64,000 nucleotides of DNA from Lycium barbarum (GCF_019175385.1 NC_083344.1:60946782-61010781); one strand, 5' to 3'. Counted from the stretch's first letter, positions 9,431-21,994 are shown. Notes: generated by a model from the sequence alone, not told the origin. Made by a program: numbers and translations.

Positions 9431-11430
9431 ATTCAGCCCACAGGATCAACAGCCGGCTCCTCTTCAATGCGCCCAATAGGGCAGACTCCTCAGATTCTAG
9501 TGGGCCGAGGTAGAGGCCGAGGGGGATCATCTACTTCAGGTGCCGCTCAGCCCCGTATATATGCGTTAGCTGGACGACAGGATCTTGAGTCCTCCCCCGA
9601 TGTGGTTATAGGTACATTATGCATATTTTCCTATGATATATATGCCTTGATAGATCCGGGTTCTACTTTTTCCTATATTACCCCGTACGTTGCTGGTCGC
9701 ATTGGGGTCAAACCTGAGCCAATCCAACCTTTTGAGGTATCTACTCCGGTTGGTGATCCCGTGATAGCTAGACAAGTGTATAAAAACTACGTGATAGTGA
9801 TATGTTATCGCCAAACTAAAGCTGATCTAGTTGAGCTTGAAATGTTTGAATTCGATGTGATTATGGGTATGGACTGGTTGGCCTCATGCTATGCTAATGT
9901 TGATTGCCAAATGAAAGTAGTTCGATTTCAATTTTCGGGAGAACCCGTGTTTGAATGGAAGGGTTATACAGCGTCTCCAAGAGGTAGGTTTATTTCCTAT
10001 CTCAAGGCAAGAAAGATGATAGCCAAAGGCTACATTTATCATCTAGTCCGAGTTCAGGATGTCGAAGCAAAGTTGCCAGCTTTCCAATCTGTTCCGGTAG
10101 TAGATGATATTCCGGACTTATTCCCAGATGAACTTCCAAGCCTTCCTCCAGAAAGAGAAATTGACTTCGCCATTAATGTGTTGCCGGACACCAAGCCTAT
10201 TTCTATTCCTCCTTATCGAATGGCTCCGGCAAAATTGAGAGAGCTAAAGGCGCAATTAAATAATTTGCTTGAAAAGGGGTTTATTAAACCCAGCTCATCG
10301 CCGTGGGGAGCACCAGTCTTGTTCGTGAGAATGAAAGACGGTTCCCTACGAATGTGCATCGATTATAGGCAGTTGAACAAGATGACGATAAAGAACAAAT
10401 ATCCTCTCCCCAGGATTGATGATTTATTTGATCAACTACAGGGTGCCAAGTGGTTTTCTAAAATAGACTTGAGGTTGGGTTATTATCAAGTGAGGGCTAT
10501 ATAAGAAGATATTCCCAAAACAGCTTTTAGAACAAGATATGGCAACTATGAATTCTGGGTGATGTCGTTTGGGTTGACTAATGCTCCGGCCGTGTTTATG
10601 AATTTGATGAATAATGTGTTCAGGCCACTCTTGGACTTGTTTGTGATAGTATTCATTGATGATATTCTGGTGTATTCTCGCACAGAATCTGAATATGCTG
10701 ATCATTTACGTATTGTACTTGGAATTCTTCGAGCACGAGAACTATATGCAAAATTTACAAAGTGCGAGTTTTAGCTGAATTCCATAACATTTTTGGGCCA
10801 TGTGATTTCAGATGATGGTATTCGAGTTGATACTCAGAAAATTGAAGCGGTAAAGAATTAGCCAAGGCCTACGACACCTATAGAAGTTCGTAGTTTTCTG
10901 GGATTGGCAGGCTATTGCAGAAGATTCGTAGAGGGCTTTTCATCTATTTCAACCCCGTTGACGAAATTAACCCAGAAGTCAGCTAAATTTCAATGGGATG
11001 ATGCTTGTGAACGCAATTATCAAGAGTTGAAGGACAGATTAACCTCAGCTCCAGTGTATTGTGACGCTTCCGGTGTTGGATTAGGATGTGTATTGATGCA
11101 GCACGGTAAAGTTATTGCTTATGCCTCGAGATAGTTGCAGAAGCATGAAAAGAACTATCCAACTCACGATCTTGAATTGGATGCGGTTGTTCATGCATTG
11201 AAGATATGGAGACATTACTTGTATAGCGTACATGTTGACATCTATACAGACGATAAGAGCCTTCAATACATTTTCAAGCAGAAGGAGTTAAATCTGCGGC
11301 AGAGGCGGTGGTTAGAATTGTTGAAAGATTATGATGTGAATATTTCGTATTACCCTGGAAAAACAAATGTAGTAGCCGATACGCTTAGCCGCCGATCAAT
11401 GGGCAGTTTATGTGAAGTTCCCTCGGGAAG
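9431..11430 (+). pseudogene. pol: Element A protease, reverse transcriptase and RNase H, broken
   Basis: The protease site [15 protein letters not shown] has its catalytic Asp codon at 9653, and [13 protein letters not shown] follows at about 9870. RT starts near 10200 ([20 protein letters not shown]). The polymerase site [10 protein letters not shown] is at 10652-10681. RNase H has [15 protein letters not shown] (about 11057) and a DDKSLQYIF-type motif near 11250. One open stretch spans 9392-10501. Stops follow at 10502, near 10772 (TGG to TAG), 10859 (TGG to TAG) and 11132 (CAG to TAG). An in-frame loss of about 12 codons precedes YCDASG. Most of these changes are C-to-T or G-to-A. Confidence 0.88.
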
Positions 11431-12998
11431 GAAAGAAATGGTTCATGAGCTTTACCAGCTAGCTAATCTTGGGGTGCGTGTGGTAGATTCGAGTAGTGCA
11501 GGGATTGGTATTAATGATCCCACGATTTTGTCTCTGAATGTGGAAGTGAAAGAGAGTCAGTATGAAGATTCGCGGTTGAGCCACTACAGAGACACATTAC
11601 ATGAAAAAGAGAGATCTCCATTTAAAAATTCGATGGATAAGGTCCTTAGATACCATGGCAGGCTATGTGTTACGAATGTTGCAGAATTGCGCCAACGAAT
11701 TCTAGAAGAAGCCCATTACTCTCGGTATTCTATTCACCCGGGTGCAACAAAAATGTACCACGATCTCAAAATGATATATTGGTGGGATGGCATGAAGAGA
11801 GACATAGCAGAATTTGTGGCCCAATGCCCAAATTGCCAGCAAGTAAAGATCGAACATCAAAAGCCAGGAGGATTATTTCAAGTAATGGAAATCCCTACGT
11901 GGAAATGGGAGGTTATCAATATGGATTTTATTATAGGATTGCCCGGTTCCCGAGGCAAGTATGATTCCATATGGATAATTGTGGACCGATTAACAAAGGC
12001 ATCTCATTTTCTTCCAGTCAGGACCACATACTCCGCAGAAGATTATGCGAGGTTGTATCTCAAGGAAATTGTGCGACTTCATGGTGTTCCATTATCCGTT
12101 ATTACAGATAGAGGAACGCAGTTCACAGCCAAATTCTGGAAATATTTTCAAGAAGGTCTAGGTACCCAGGTGAAGCTTAGCACGGCGTTTCATCCACAGA
12201 CCGATGGACAAGCCGAACGTACTATTCAGACCTTGGAAGATATGCTCCGAGCATGAGTGCTAGATTTCGGTGGTAGTTGGGATGATCACCTATCCTTTAT
12301 TGAGTTCTCTTACAACAATAGCTACCATTCCAGTATCCAAATGGCTCTGTATGAAGCCATATATGGAAGAAAGTGTAGGTCCCCAATTGGATAGTTCGAA
12401 ATAGGGGAAGTACAGTTAATAGGCCCTGAATTGATTCAGCAAGTGGTACAAAAAGTCAAAGTGATCCGGGATCGATTGTTGACAGCTCAAAGCTGCGAAA
12501 AATCTTATGCGGATAATCGCCAGCGAGACTTAGAATTTCAGGCTGATGATTGGACATTTTTGAAGGTGTCGCCAATGAAAGGAGTAATGAGATTTGGAAA
12601 GAAAGGGAAATTGAGTCCCCCGCTACATTGGACCCTATAAAATTATCCGTAAGGTGGGCCAAGTAGCATATGAATTGGACTTGCCTTCAGAACTTGAATC
12701 AGTTCACCCAGTTTTTCATGTCTCAATGCTCCGCAAGTGTGTTGGAGATCCCAAGAGAATTGTTCCGATAGATGATGTGCAAGTGACAGAAAAGTTGGCA
12801 TATGAAGAAGTACCCATTGCCATCTTAGATACGCAGGTACGAAGACTTCGAAACAAAGAAGTGGCTTCAATTAAGGTATTATGGCGGAATATCAATCGAG
12901 AAGAGATAACTTGGGAAGCGGAAGAGAAAATGAAATCTAGGTATCCACACTTATTCCAAACCCCGAGAGAGGTTCAAGAGGAAGCGCCGGCACTATAA
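11431..12998 (+). pseudogene. pol: Element A integrase with chromodomain-like tail, broken
   Basis: The HHCC zinc domain has HYSRYSIHPGATKMYHDL and CPNCQ (about 11715-11845). The core carries the first Asp in NMDFIIG (about 11920), the second in ITDRGTQF (about 12105) and the Glu in DGQAERTIQ (about 12205). The C-terminal part VAYELDLPSELESVHPVFHV and VPIAILDTQV, ending TWEAEEKMKSRYPHLF, resembles the GPY/F region plus a chromodomain-like module of Tekay elements. Stops occur at 12254 (TGT to TGA) and near 12393 (TGG to TAG). One extra C near 12620 shifts the frame, which resumes at 12654 and ends with TAA at 12998. Confidence 0.87.
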
Positions 12999-13227
12999 GG
13001 TATGTATGCAGTAAATGAAGTGTAATAATTAGAGTGTCTGAACACCCCTATTTCCATCATTACTCAGATATTATTTCCCCTATCTTCGGGAGCTTTCATA
13101 AGTCTTTCTTAGAGTTTTATTATATTGTAGCCCTGTGAGGCAGATTATTATGGGTTGTTGTGACAGGATGTAGCGCCATGTTACAGAGGAAACTCTGGCG
13201 AAATTTTTGTAGAACTCCCGAGTACTT
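12999..13227 (+). other. Element A 3' untranslated region
   Basis: About 230 bp between the pol stop and the PPT hairpin, with no ORF of note. It contains 'ctgtgaggca' and 'gccatgttacagaggaaactc', a stretch whose reverse complement recurs after pol in elements B and I (for example 15954-15970 and 55520-55540), so this 3' leader is shared across families. Confidence 0.5.
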
Positions 13228-13270
13228 AACATTCGAGGACGAATGTTCCAAAAGGGGGGGGGGGGGAGAA
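13228..13270 (+). other. Hairpin plus polypurine tract, element A
   Basis: AACATTCG-AGGA-CGAATGTT (13228-13247) is a perfect 8-bp inverted repeat with a 4-nt loop. It abuts the purine run (aaaagg followed by a long G run, ending agaa, 13251-13270), which ends exactly at the 3' LTR. The tract is the expected plus-strand primer. The hairpin recurs in B, E and I. Confidence 0.8.
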
Positions 13271-15594
13271 TGTTACACTTCGGAACTTAGGGTTGCTGAG
13301 CAGAGAAGGGACTAACGTAAGTTAAGGTGAACATGATGTCCCTACAAGTAAGAAGGGATACTTAATAATTGTAATTATGATTCTAAAGAAGTTAAAGGCA
13401 AGGGAGAAAATCTCGTTAAATGAAACTTCAACGCAGTTTTGCGAAAAGGGGGTTCGATGGTCGTTCTTTGTACCATCAAACGAGTCGACGCCCCATCGAT
13501 TGCGTCATAAATTTTAGCTGGACCGAAGACCCTTCGACGAATAGGTCGACGCTCTGTCGATCAGTTTGACGAACCGTCCTTCTCACCGTCGAATGAAAGG
13601 AAATGACAGATTGATCACTGGAAATTTAACGACTTCGATGCGTAGATCGACGCTCGGTCGGGACTGATTTCATGAATTAATATAAGACCCCTCCCTCATT
13701 TTATTTCATTTCATCTTCCACTCTCTTCTCTCCAAGAACTCTCTAGAACCTTCTCCACCATTCATCCACAAGAAATCAAGGGAAAACCCTTAGTCAACTA
13801 CACCAAATCCATGAAATCAAGTGTATGAAACCCATTAAAAGTTCATCTAAGCCAAGAAAACTCAAGAGAACTGAGTTAGGGTTTTGGTGCAAGAAGAGAA
13901 GCTCCACTTGAGTATTGTTCATCCATCATCTAAGGTGAGTTTTATGACCTTTTTTTTATGGTGTGAGTGGTTGAAAGTTGTAATACTTGGATTGTGGAAA
14001 GACATAGAAATTGGGTCATGAATATGTGAATAGTGTCAGTGTTGAGTAGTAGTGTGGGGCGGATGATGAATATTGGTATGTTATGATTGTAAATGTGTTA
14101 TGTACGACATCTAGAATATGGAATAAGTATTATTTGTGAAAAAGTGCAATAATGAATTATGACCATAGTTGTGGAGAAATCAAAGAGAAATGGTAAATTG
14201 TGTGAAGTGTAGGTAAATGATGATTGTTGTTGCTATATTGTGAATGATGTTATTAACGTTTGGGAGTTGATATAGAATGTGGGAAAAGTATTATAAACAA
14301 AGGAAGTACTGCCCAATTTTCCCTAGAAATCGTGAAATATTCCTATAGTCGAGTAACTAATGTCAATGCGATTCCTCTTGAAGGTAGAAACGTGGGCACC
14401 AAAGGAAACCAAGCGAACGATAGATTAGTCAAGCGCAAAAGGTATGCGAGGCTAGTCCTTTCCTTCTATGGCATGAATCCTATAGTATGACTTTCTTTCT
14501 TCTCCATGAATCTCTTAAGTTCCAAAATGATATGAACCTATATCCCTAATTAGCTACACAAGGTAAGGAGTTAAAGTATAGAAGTTCTAGATGTTCATGA
14601 TATGATGTTCCTAAAACGTCCATGATGTCATTATTGCTTACACTCACCTCATATACTATTCCCTTCAAGGTGAGGCAGGATGTTAATGAGTGCTCCATAA
14701 GGAAATAGGGGGATCACGACCATACGTCACCCCGATAAAGCATAGTTGTCTTTGAGTCTTTATGCATGCACTATGATGAGTATATTATGATGATGAGATA
14801 ACACCGCGACTAATTGTCCGGGCAGTCACCGCAAAGGCGGGCAGCTATACACCATGGCCAGATGGCATGGGCAGACACCACTAGTGGGCGGCATGAGATG
14901 ATACCCCGGACGCGGGAGGCCTGGACGCAGGCTCATGACTATCACACCGATCGGATATGGACGGCCAGTTTATATATATTTATGCATATGTGATATGATG
15001 ATTACTATGAGTACGCTAGCATGTATCACTCCTTTTCCATTTGACATTCAGATACAGATGTTCCTTATTGATGCTTCCTTTACTTCATTGATGTGATATT
15101 ATTGTTTATGCCTCTCATACTCAGTACAATGTTCGTACTAACGTCCGTTTTCTTTGGACGCTGTGTTCATGCCCACAGATAGACAGGGAGGTGATCTTGC
15201 TCCAGACTCGTAGGAGCTGTTAGCTTGTTGAGAGCACCCCATTGTTTTAGTGGTGATTATGGTTATCCTTTTTGTGTACATGTATGTTTTGGGCACGACG
15301 GGGTTCTGTCCGGTCCATATGTCTAGTACTCTAGTAGATGCTCGTAGATACGTAGTGTGGGTAAAATGGTCTCACGAGGTTTCTACCATGCATATATATA
15401 TGTATATACTATTTCAATGACCAAAAGGCTTGTGCATATAAAAGTATTTATATCTTCGAATGAAAGATAGTTTTCTTATTACTTGAGTATGATTTTGATA
15501 AAAGGATGTTCAATGAGTATGATAAGCAGTAGAATGAGGGGTGCTCGGTGGCTAGCCCCCGGTACCCGTCGCGGCCCCTGGTCGGGTCGTGACA
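13271..15594 (+). repeat. Element A 3' LTR (2324 bp)
   Basis: It runs from TGTTACACTTCGG to GTCGGGTCGTGACA. Relative to the 5' LTR it lacks about 40 bp of CGACG repeat units near 13651 and some AT-repeat units near 15396. Stem 1 of the conserved hairpin is altered by one base (GTACTA, about 15140). The short deletion between near-identical units looks like slippage. Confidence 0.92.
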
Positions 15595-15599
15595 ATATA

Positions 15600-15875
15600 A
15601 CACTTCATTAACCCTCTAAGGAGCCCTATAGCTCTTCCTCAAAACATTACTAAATAATTATTAACTCAATTATTGCGAATACCTTCCCAAACATAACTTA
15701 TATTTCACTTCCTTCAACAAACTTTGTTTCACCGATTCATGTGACTTCAAAACCTTGTAGTATACACTTTAAAGCTATCAAATACTCTCCTTAACATCAT
15801 AAGGACTTCATGTTTATCATAAGCTCGCATTAGTCTGTTCGCACCGTAACAATTCAAATTTTCTGAGGTGTAGCA
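15600..15875 (-). repeat. Element B 3' LTR, inner part
   Basis: This continues the LTR interrupted at 5678. It matches 29026-29302 and ends at TGTAGCA (a mutated TGTAACA) at 15875, next to the PPT. The direct repeat of ATATA on both sides of element A joins it to 3450-5678. Confidence 0.87.
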
Positions 15876-15911
15876 TCCTCCTCCCCTTAGGAACATTCGT
15901 TCTCGAATGTT
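15876..15911 (-). other. Polypurine tract and hairpin, element B copy 1
   Basis: On the minus strand 'aggggaggagga' (about 15877-15888) is the PPT beside the 3' LTR. Just upstream in element sense is AACATTCG-AGAA-CGAATGTT (15892-15911), the same hairpin as in element A but with loop AGAA. Confidence 0.78.
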
Positions 15912-16071
15912 AGCCTTTCGGGGATTCTACAAAAATTTTGCTAGAGTTTCCCCTATAATATGGCACTAACATCCTATCATAGCAACTCGAAATACATGGC
16001 CTCACAGGGCTACATCAACGATAACAATAAAGTATGGCCACACACTACCAAGAAAGCATAGAAAGAAACCA

Positions 16072-19000
16072 TTACATACCTGAGGACAATGGCGTCTCGT
16101 CCTGATCCTCTTCTGGGGTGGAAATAAATGAGGATATCCGCACTTCATATCTTCTTCTGTTTCCCAAGTCATTTCTTCTCTGTTATTGATTCGTCATAAG
16201 ACCTTAACTGAAGCAACATCTTTGGTTCTACGTCTCCGTACTTGTCTATCTAGAATGGCAATGGGTACTTCTTCATAAGACATTCTTTCAGTAACTCGGA
16301 CATCATCTATAGGAACGATTCCGGAAGAGTCTCCAACACCCTTACTAAGCATCGATACATGAAAAACCGGATGGACTGACTCCAAGTTCAAAGGTAGATC
16401 TAATTCATAGCCACTTGGCCTACCTTGTGTACAATCTTGTAACGCCTAATATACCAGGGAATAAGCTTTCCCTTCTTGAAGAATCTCATTCCACCTTTCA
16501 TTGGCGACACTTTCAAGAATACCTAATCGTTAACTTGAAATTCCAAGTCTCATTGACGGTTGTTTACATAAAATTTTTGGTGAATCTAGGCCGTCAACAA
16601 CAGGTCTCGGATAAGCTTGATATTTTGTGCTGCTTGCTGGATCAATTCTGGGCCTATTAGTTGCGTCTCTCCTACTTCAAACCATCCAATTAGCGATCTA
16701 CACTTTCTCCCGTATAGAGCCTCATATGGAGCCATTTGAATGCTAGAGTGATAACTGTTGTTATATGCAAACTCAATAAGTGGCAAATGATCATCCTAAT
16801 TACCTCCGAAATCTAATACACATACCCGCAACATATCTTCCAAGGTCTGAATAGTACGTTCAGCTTGCCCATCAGTCTGCGGATGAAAAGTTGTACTAAG
16901 TCTCACTTGAGTTCCCAAACTTTCTGGAAAGGACTTCCGTAAATTACCTATAAATTATACCCCTCTATCTGTGATGATGGATACTAGGACACCATGAAGT
17001 CGCACTACCTCTTGACGATACTGCTTACATAATCTTCTGCTGAGTATGTAGTGTTGACTGGTAGAAAATGAGCTGACTTCGTAAGTCTGTCCATAATTTC
17101 CCATATGGAGTCAAAGTTACATCGAGAATGAGGCAAGCCTATGATAAAATCCATGTTGATCACTTCCCCTTTCCAAGTTGGAATTTCTATAGCTTGCAAC
17201 GATCCTCTTGGCTTTTGATGCTCAATTTTCACTCGTTGACAATTTGGACACTGAGCTACAAACTCCGCTAGATCTTTCTTCATTCTGTCCCACCAATATA
17301 TTGACTTGAGATCACATGGTACACCTTTGTCGCTCCTGGATAAACAGAATAGTGGGAGTAATGGGCTTTTTCTAGAATCTGGTGGCGTAATCCTGCAACA
17401 TCCGGGTCACATATCCTGCATCGATACCTGAGACCTGCATCTGCAGAAATTTAAAACGGTGACTTCTCTATCTGAGGAAGTTTATCTTTACTATAACTCA
17501 TTTTAGGGTCTTCATATTGGCGCTTATTCACCTCTGCTACTAAGGATGAAACAGTTGGGTTATGAACAATAACTCCTGCATTGTCCCAGTCCATTAAGAA
17601 AACTCCTATGCTAGCTAGTTGTTGAAGTTCATGTGTTAATTCCCTTTTCTACGGCTGGACATCACATAGACTTTCCATGGATTTACGGCTAAGAGCATCA
17701 GCCACCACATTCGCCTTTCCAGGATGATATAAAATACTTACATCATAGACTTTTAATAGCTCCAACCACCGCCTGTACAGTAGATTTAACTCTTTCTGCT
17801 TGAAAATATACTGGAGACTCTTGTGATCTGCATAAACATCAACATGAACACCATACAAGTAATGTCTCCACATCTTTAGGGCATGAATAACCGCAGCTAG
17901 TTCAAAATCATGGGTCAGATAGTTTTTCTCATGTTTCAGCAACTGCCTGGAGGCAAAGGCAATGACCTTACCGTGCTGCATCAACACACAGCCCAACCCA
18001 ACACCAGAGGCATCACAATAAACAACATAGCCTTCTGATCCTTCTGAAAGTGTCAAGACTGGGGCTGAAGTCAATCTATCTTTTAATTCTCGGAAACTAC
18101 GCTCATAAGCATCGGTCCATTGGAATTTTGTTGATTTCTAAGTTAGTTTTGTCAATGGCGTAGAAATAGAAGAAAAACCTTCTACAAATCTTCTGTAATA
18201 GCCTGCCAATCCCCGAAAGCTACAGACCTCTGTAGGTGTTGTATGCCTTGGCCAAGTCTTCATAGCCTCAATCTTCTGACCGGAATACAGTCGGCCGAGA
18301 TAATATGGGCCCAGAAAAGTTACAGAATTCAACCAAACCTCTCATTTTGAAAATTTGGCAGACAATTCTCGAGTCTGAAGAATTCTAAGGACAGTATGCA
18401 AATGATCTGAATGCTCTGCTTCTGATCGAGAGTAGACCAGAATGTCATCGATGAATACAATTACGAATAAATCTAGGAATGGCCTGAACACATTATTCAT
18501 CAAATTCATGAATACCTCGGGGGCGTTAGTCAATCCAAACGACATCACCCAAAATTCGTAATGACCATATCTAGTCCTGAAAGCCATTTTCGGAATATTT
18601 TCTTCTCTAACTCTCACCTGGTGATATCATGATCTCAGATCTATCTTCGAAAACCACTTGGCAACTGTAACTGATCAAACAAATCATCGATCCTGGGAAG
18701 CGGATATTTATTCTTTATTGTCACTTTGTTCAACTGCCTATAGTCAATGCACATTCGCAAAGAACCATATTTCTTTCTTATGAACAAGACAGGTGCTCCC
18801 CATGGCGATGAACTGGGCCTAATAATTCCCTTCTTGAGCAAGTCCTTTAGTTGTGCCTTTAGCTCTTTCAATTCTGCAAGAGCCATTATGTAAGGAGGAA
18901 TAGATATAGGTTCGGTGTCTGGCAGCATATCAATAGTAAAATCAACCTCCCGTTCTGGTGGAAGACCTGGAAGCTCATCTGGAAACACATCCGGAAACTT

Positions 19001-19660
19001 ATTTACTATCGGAGGGGATTGAAGAGTTGGCGATTTAGCTTCGGTGTCATGAACCCGGACTAAATGATAAATATAGGCCTTACCAATCATCTTCCTTACT
19101 TTGAGATAGGAAATAAACCTACCTCTTGGGGATGCTGTGTTACCTTTCCATTTAAGCACTGGTTCTCCCGGAAATTAGAATCGAACCATTTTTGTTCTAC
19201 AATCCACATTAGCATAACAGGAAGCCAGCCAATCCATGCCCATAATGACATCGAAATCTAACATTTTCAGCTCGATCAAATCAACTACAGTATGACGATC
19301 ACACACCACAACCACATAGTTTCTATATACTTGTCTGGCTATTATTGGGTCACCAACAGCAGTAGACATCTCAAAAGGTTTAATTGGCTCGGGTTTCACC
19401 CCAATACGATCAGTAATATAAGGAGTAATATACGACAAAGTAGACCCTCGATCAATAAATGCATATACATTATAAGAGAATACTGATAATATACCAGTGA
19501 GAATGCCAGGGGAGGACTCAAGATCCTGTCGTTCGGCCAATGCATAAATACGGGGCTGAGGGACACTTGAATTGGATGCTCCCCCTCTACCACTGCCATG
19601 ACCTGATGGTGCCTGTGAGCCAAAATATTCTGATTATGTGGGCTGGGTCCTATCTCTACC
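16072..19660 (-). pseudogene. pol: Element B pol, copy 1 (PR-RT-RNase H-INT), broken
   Basis: Protease: YAFIDRGSTLSYITP (catalytic Asp about 19453; the usual D-P-G is D-R-G). [18 protein letters not shown] and [10 protein letters not shown] (about 18455). RNase [16 protein letters not shown] (about 18020) and DHKSLQYIF. Integrase: CPNCQRVKIEHQKP (about 17245), [17 protein letters not shown] (16786) and a chromodomain-like tail from 16391, ending at a TAA at 16072. Stops shared with copy 2 include VRF*FPGEP (19172), FSK*EVW (about 18342), LT*KS (about 18138) and a W-to-stop near 16797. Copy-1-only damage includes a frameshift after FDQLQ (18665) and loss of [21 protein letters not shown] residues near 18285. 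Confidence 0.87.
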
Positions 19661-20855
19661 ACTCATCGATGGACAATCACGCATCATATACCCAGTCTGA
19701 CTAGAGGCATAACAAGCGTCTGAGCCTTGGCGACACTGACCCGCATGTAGTCTACCGCATTGAGTGCATCATGGTAAAAGTGGTATCCTCTGCCTAAAAT
19801 CGCCTCGAAACTAGAAACCCGGAACTCTCGAGCTCTGACCTGGTCCAGAATAAATAGGGCGATCAAATCTCCTGCCTGCAAATCGATGAGGCGCACTAGT
19901 CGCGGATTGGCCTGAATACCTGGAATACTATTGCCTCTGACCCCCTCTATACTTACTGCTAGCACCTGCAGATCTAGCTCTCTTAATATGCCCTCTGTCA
20001 AAATCACGCTCCCCCTATGCAGTTGCTGCTGCTCTTCCAAATTCTGAGCATGAGCTTGAATACGGGAAATATCCATTCCTTCCTAGAGTGAAGCTGTTAA
20101 GCAGTATTTAATTAAATGTGGCCTTAAGACACTCACAAACAGATGCACCCGGTCTCAGATATCGGCTACTATGGCCAGAGCATACCTAGCCAATGAATTG
20201 AGGCGGAGACTATACTCCCGAGCACTTATATTTCCTTGACTTAAATTCAAAAACCTGTCAGCTCGAGCCTGTTGGACCTCAAGTGGCAAATAATGACGGA
20301 TGAAGGCATCTACGAACTCCTGCCATACTGGGGGAGGCACATTTTCCCCTCTCAAAGATATCCAATTATTGTACCAAAGAACTGTCACATCTCGCAGTCT
20401 ATAGGAAGCCAACTCCACTGACTCAGTATCAGAAGCATGTATTATCCTCAACGTTCGCAGTATCTCATCTATGAAGCCCTGCGGGTCTTCATCCGGATTT
20501 GACTCGAAATATTCTGGAGGATTCAAGCTCATAAAATCACGGGCTCTGTCACTAACGCTCGGTCACTAGTACCCGCACCCTGCCGCTGAGCCTGAGCGGC
20601 AACTAACTAGGTTTGTAATGGAATAACCGCTGTCATCTGTTGGCCGGAGGCACCTGGAGGAGGAACTGGAGGCATTAGAGCTGGACCTGAGGCCCCTTCA
20701 TGCTCCTCTAAAATAGACGGAGTGTGAGAGGTTCGAGATAGAGCCTCATTATGGGATTCACCCTCCTTTATATTTACCGGTGGCCCCCGTTCAGTCCCCC
20801 TTCCTGTCACTGTCTTGCCCTTCTGGGCAGCTGTTGCTTTCCTCTTCATAGGCAT
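19661..20855 (-). pseudogene. gag: Element B gag, copy 1, broken
   Basis: The start at 20855 (MPMKRKATAAQKGKTVTGRG) lies two bases after a TTTCAG acceptor-like signal. The proline-rich linker ends at a CAG-to-TAG stop (20607). The capsid region SLNPPEYFESNPDEDPQGFI to SAREYSLRLNSLARYA lies at 20532-20155 and is ended by a GGA-to-TGA-type stop. The Arg-rich region and knuckle (20076-19684) are out of frame, so the cysteine motif is not read. Function as for any Ty3/gypsy Gag; now inert. Confidence 0.83.
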
Positions 20856-21048
20856 TGCTGAAATCATAACACACCATTAGGAAAAGGAAGAATCTTATAT
20901 TATGACTCTATCGCACGATCTATAAAGAAGAAGAACGGTCATTATTCCTAAATGCCCCGCAGCCACTTGTTTATAAGTGTGGCGCGCTTCACGCCCATAA
21001 ATAACACTCTACCGGACACGGCTCGTAGACACACCCTAGGACGGAACT

Positions 21049-21060
21049 GCTCTGATACCA
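21049..21060 (-). other. Primer-binding site, element B copy 1
   Basis: GCTCTGATACCA on the plus strand, i.e. TGGTATCAGAGC in element sense: a perfect initiator tRNA-Met match, four bases from the LTR 3' end at 21065. Confidence 0.88.
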
Positions 21061-21064
21061 CTTT

Positions 21065-21994
21065 TGTCACGACTCGACCAGGTGGCCATGACGGGTACCC
21101 GGAGCTAGCCTACGGAGTACCACTAGCCATACTTCTTCCAATCTATCTCGGTGGACCACTTTTCTAATTATCAAATAACTCCAACTGAATAAACGCCTTG
21201 CTCAAAATAAAACTCATTATGAAGCAGTCTTCGATTCCATCTCAAACATTTGTATAAACAAGCCTGCAAGCTACAAAATGATATGCAGAATATACACTAA
21301 TAATATCATGAAATATCTACTATCCACACATGTGTACGAGCCTCTAACTGAAGTACTGGAAGTCATGAGGACGAGACAGGACCCCTCCATGCCCCAAATA
21401 TGCACACAAAAAATATACCAATAAACTGCTACTCTGAAGTAGTGGAGTGCTCCTATAAATCTGTTGATAAAGGTCCTAGGGATCTGGATCGTCTCCCTGT
21501 CTACCTGCGGGTATGAACGCAACGTCCACAAAAGAAAGGACGTCAGTACGAACATTGTACTGAGTATGTAAGTCATGAATAAGAACATAATAAAGAAATA
21601 GAGAAACATGAGATAAAGAGATAACCTGTAACTGATTGCCTCTTAAGGCGGAACCATGCATGCTAACTTTTACCTTTTAAAACAACATCATAACATATAT
21701 ATAAACTGCCCGACTATGTAGGTAAGGTGTAATCATCATTAGCCCGCGTCCGAGCCTCCTATCTCATGACACCCACTAGTGGTGACTGCCCGGCCAAGTA
21801 GGCACGGTGTTATTATCCATAACCCGCCCACTACGCCCACCGTAGTGGTGTCTGCCCGATAAACTAGGCCCGGTGTAATCATACATAAAAATAAGCATGC
21901 ATTAGAGCCCAGTTAAAAGCTACAATTCTATCAGAGTGACGTAAGGTCAGTGACCTCTGATTTATATTATGGGATAATCACCATCGCTATATCT
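21065..21994 (-). repeat. Element B truncated middle LTR (LTR2)
   Basis: It starts TGTCACGACTCGACCAGG and is almost identical to LTR3 from 26796, more so than to LTR1. It stops after about 930 bp at '...gctatatct', where integrase C-terminal sequence begins directly. The missing part is the 5' 1.6 kb of the LTR plus the PPT and pol end. The CAGTAC/GTACTG hairpin is at 21544-21562. Confidence 0.88.
21992..21994. other. Tandem-duplication breakpoint in element B
   Basis: TCT is shared by the LTR side (27731-27733 in LTR3) and the pol side (16270-16272 in copy 1). The duplicated unit is about 5.72 kb: 16270-21991 and 21992-27730. Three bases of microhomology suggest end-joining or template switching rather than long homologous crossover. 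Confidence 0.8.

Larger units (their letters stand above)
5679..15594 (+). mobile_element. Element A: complete Tekay/Del-type Ty3/gypsy retrotransposon
   Basis: This 9.9 kb element has TG...CA LTRs at both ends, a PBS, gag-pol and a PPT. The 5-bp duplicate ATATA flanks it (5674-5678 and 15595-15599). The paralogous unoccupied site is visible in the other B LTR near 29018-29040, where 'cttatat' runs directly into 'gacacttcattaaccc'. Coding is interrupted by at least eight stops plus a gag deletion and a late frameshift, so it is non-autonomous now. It is the youngest insertion in the left half because it interrupts B. Confidence 0.92.
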
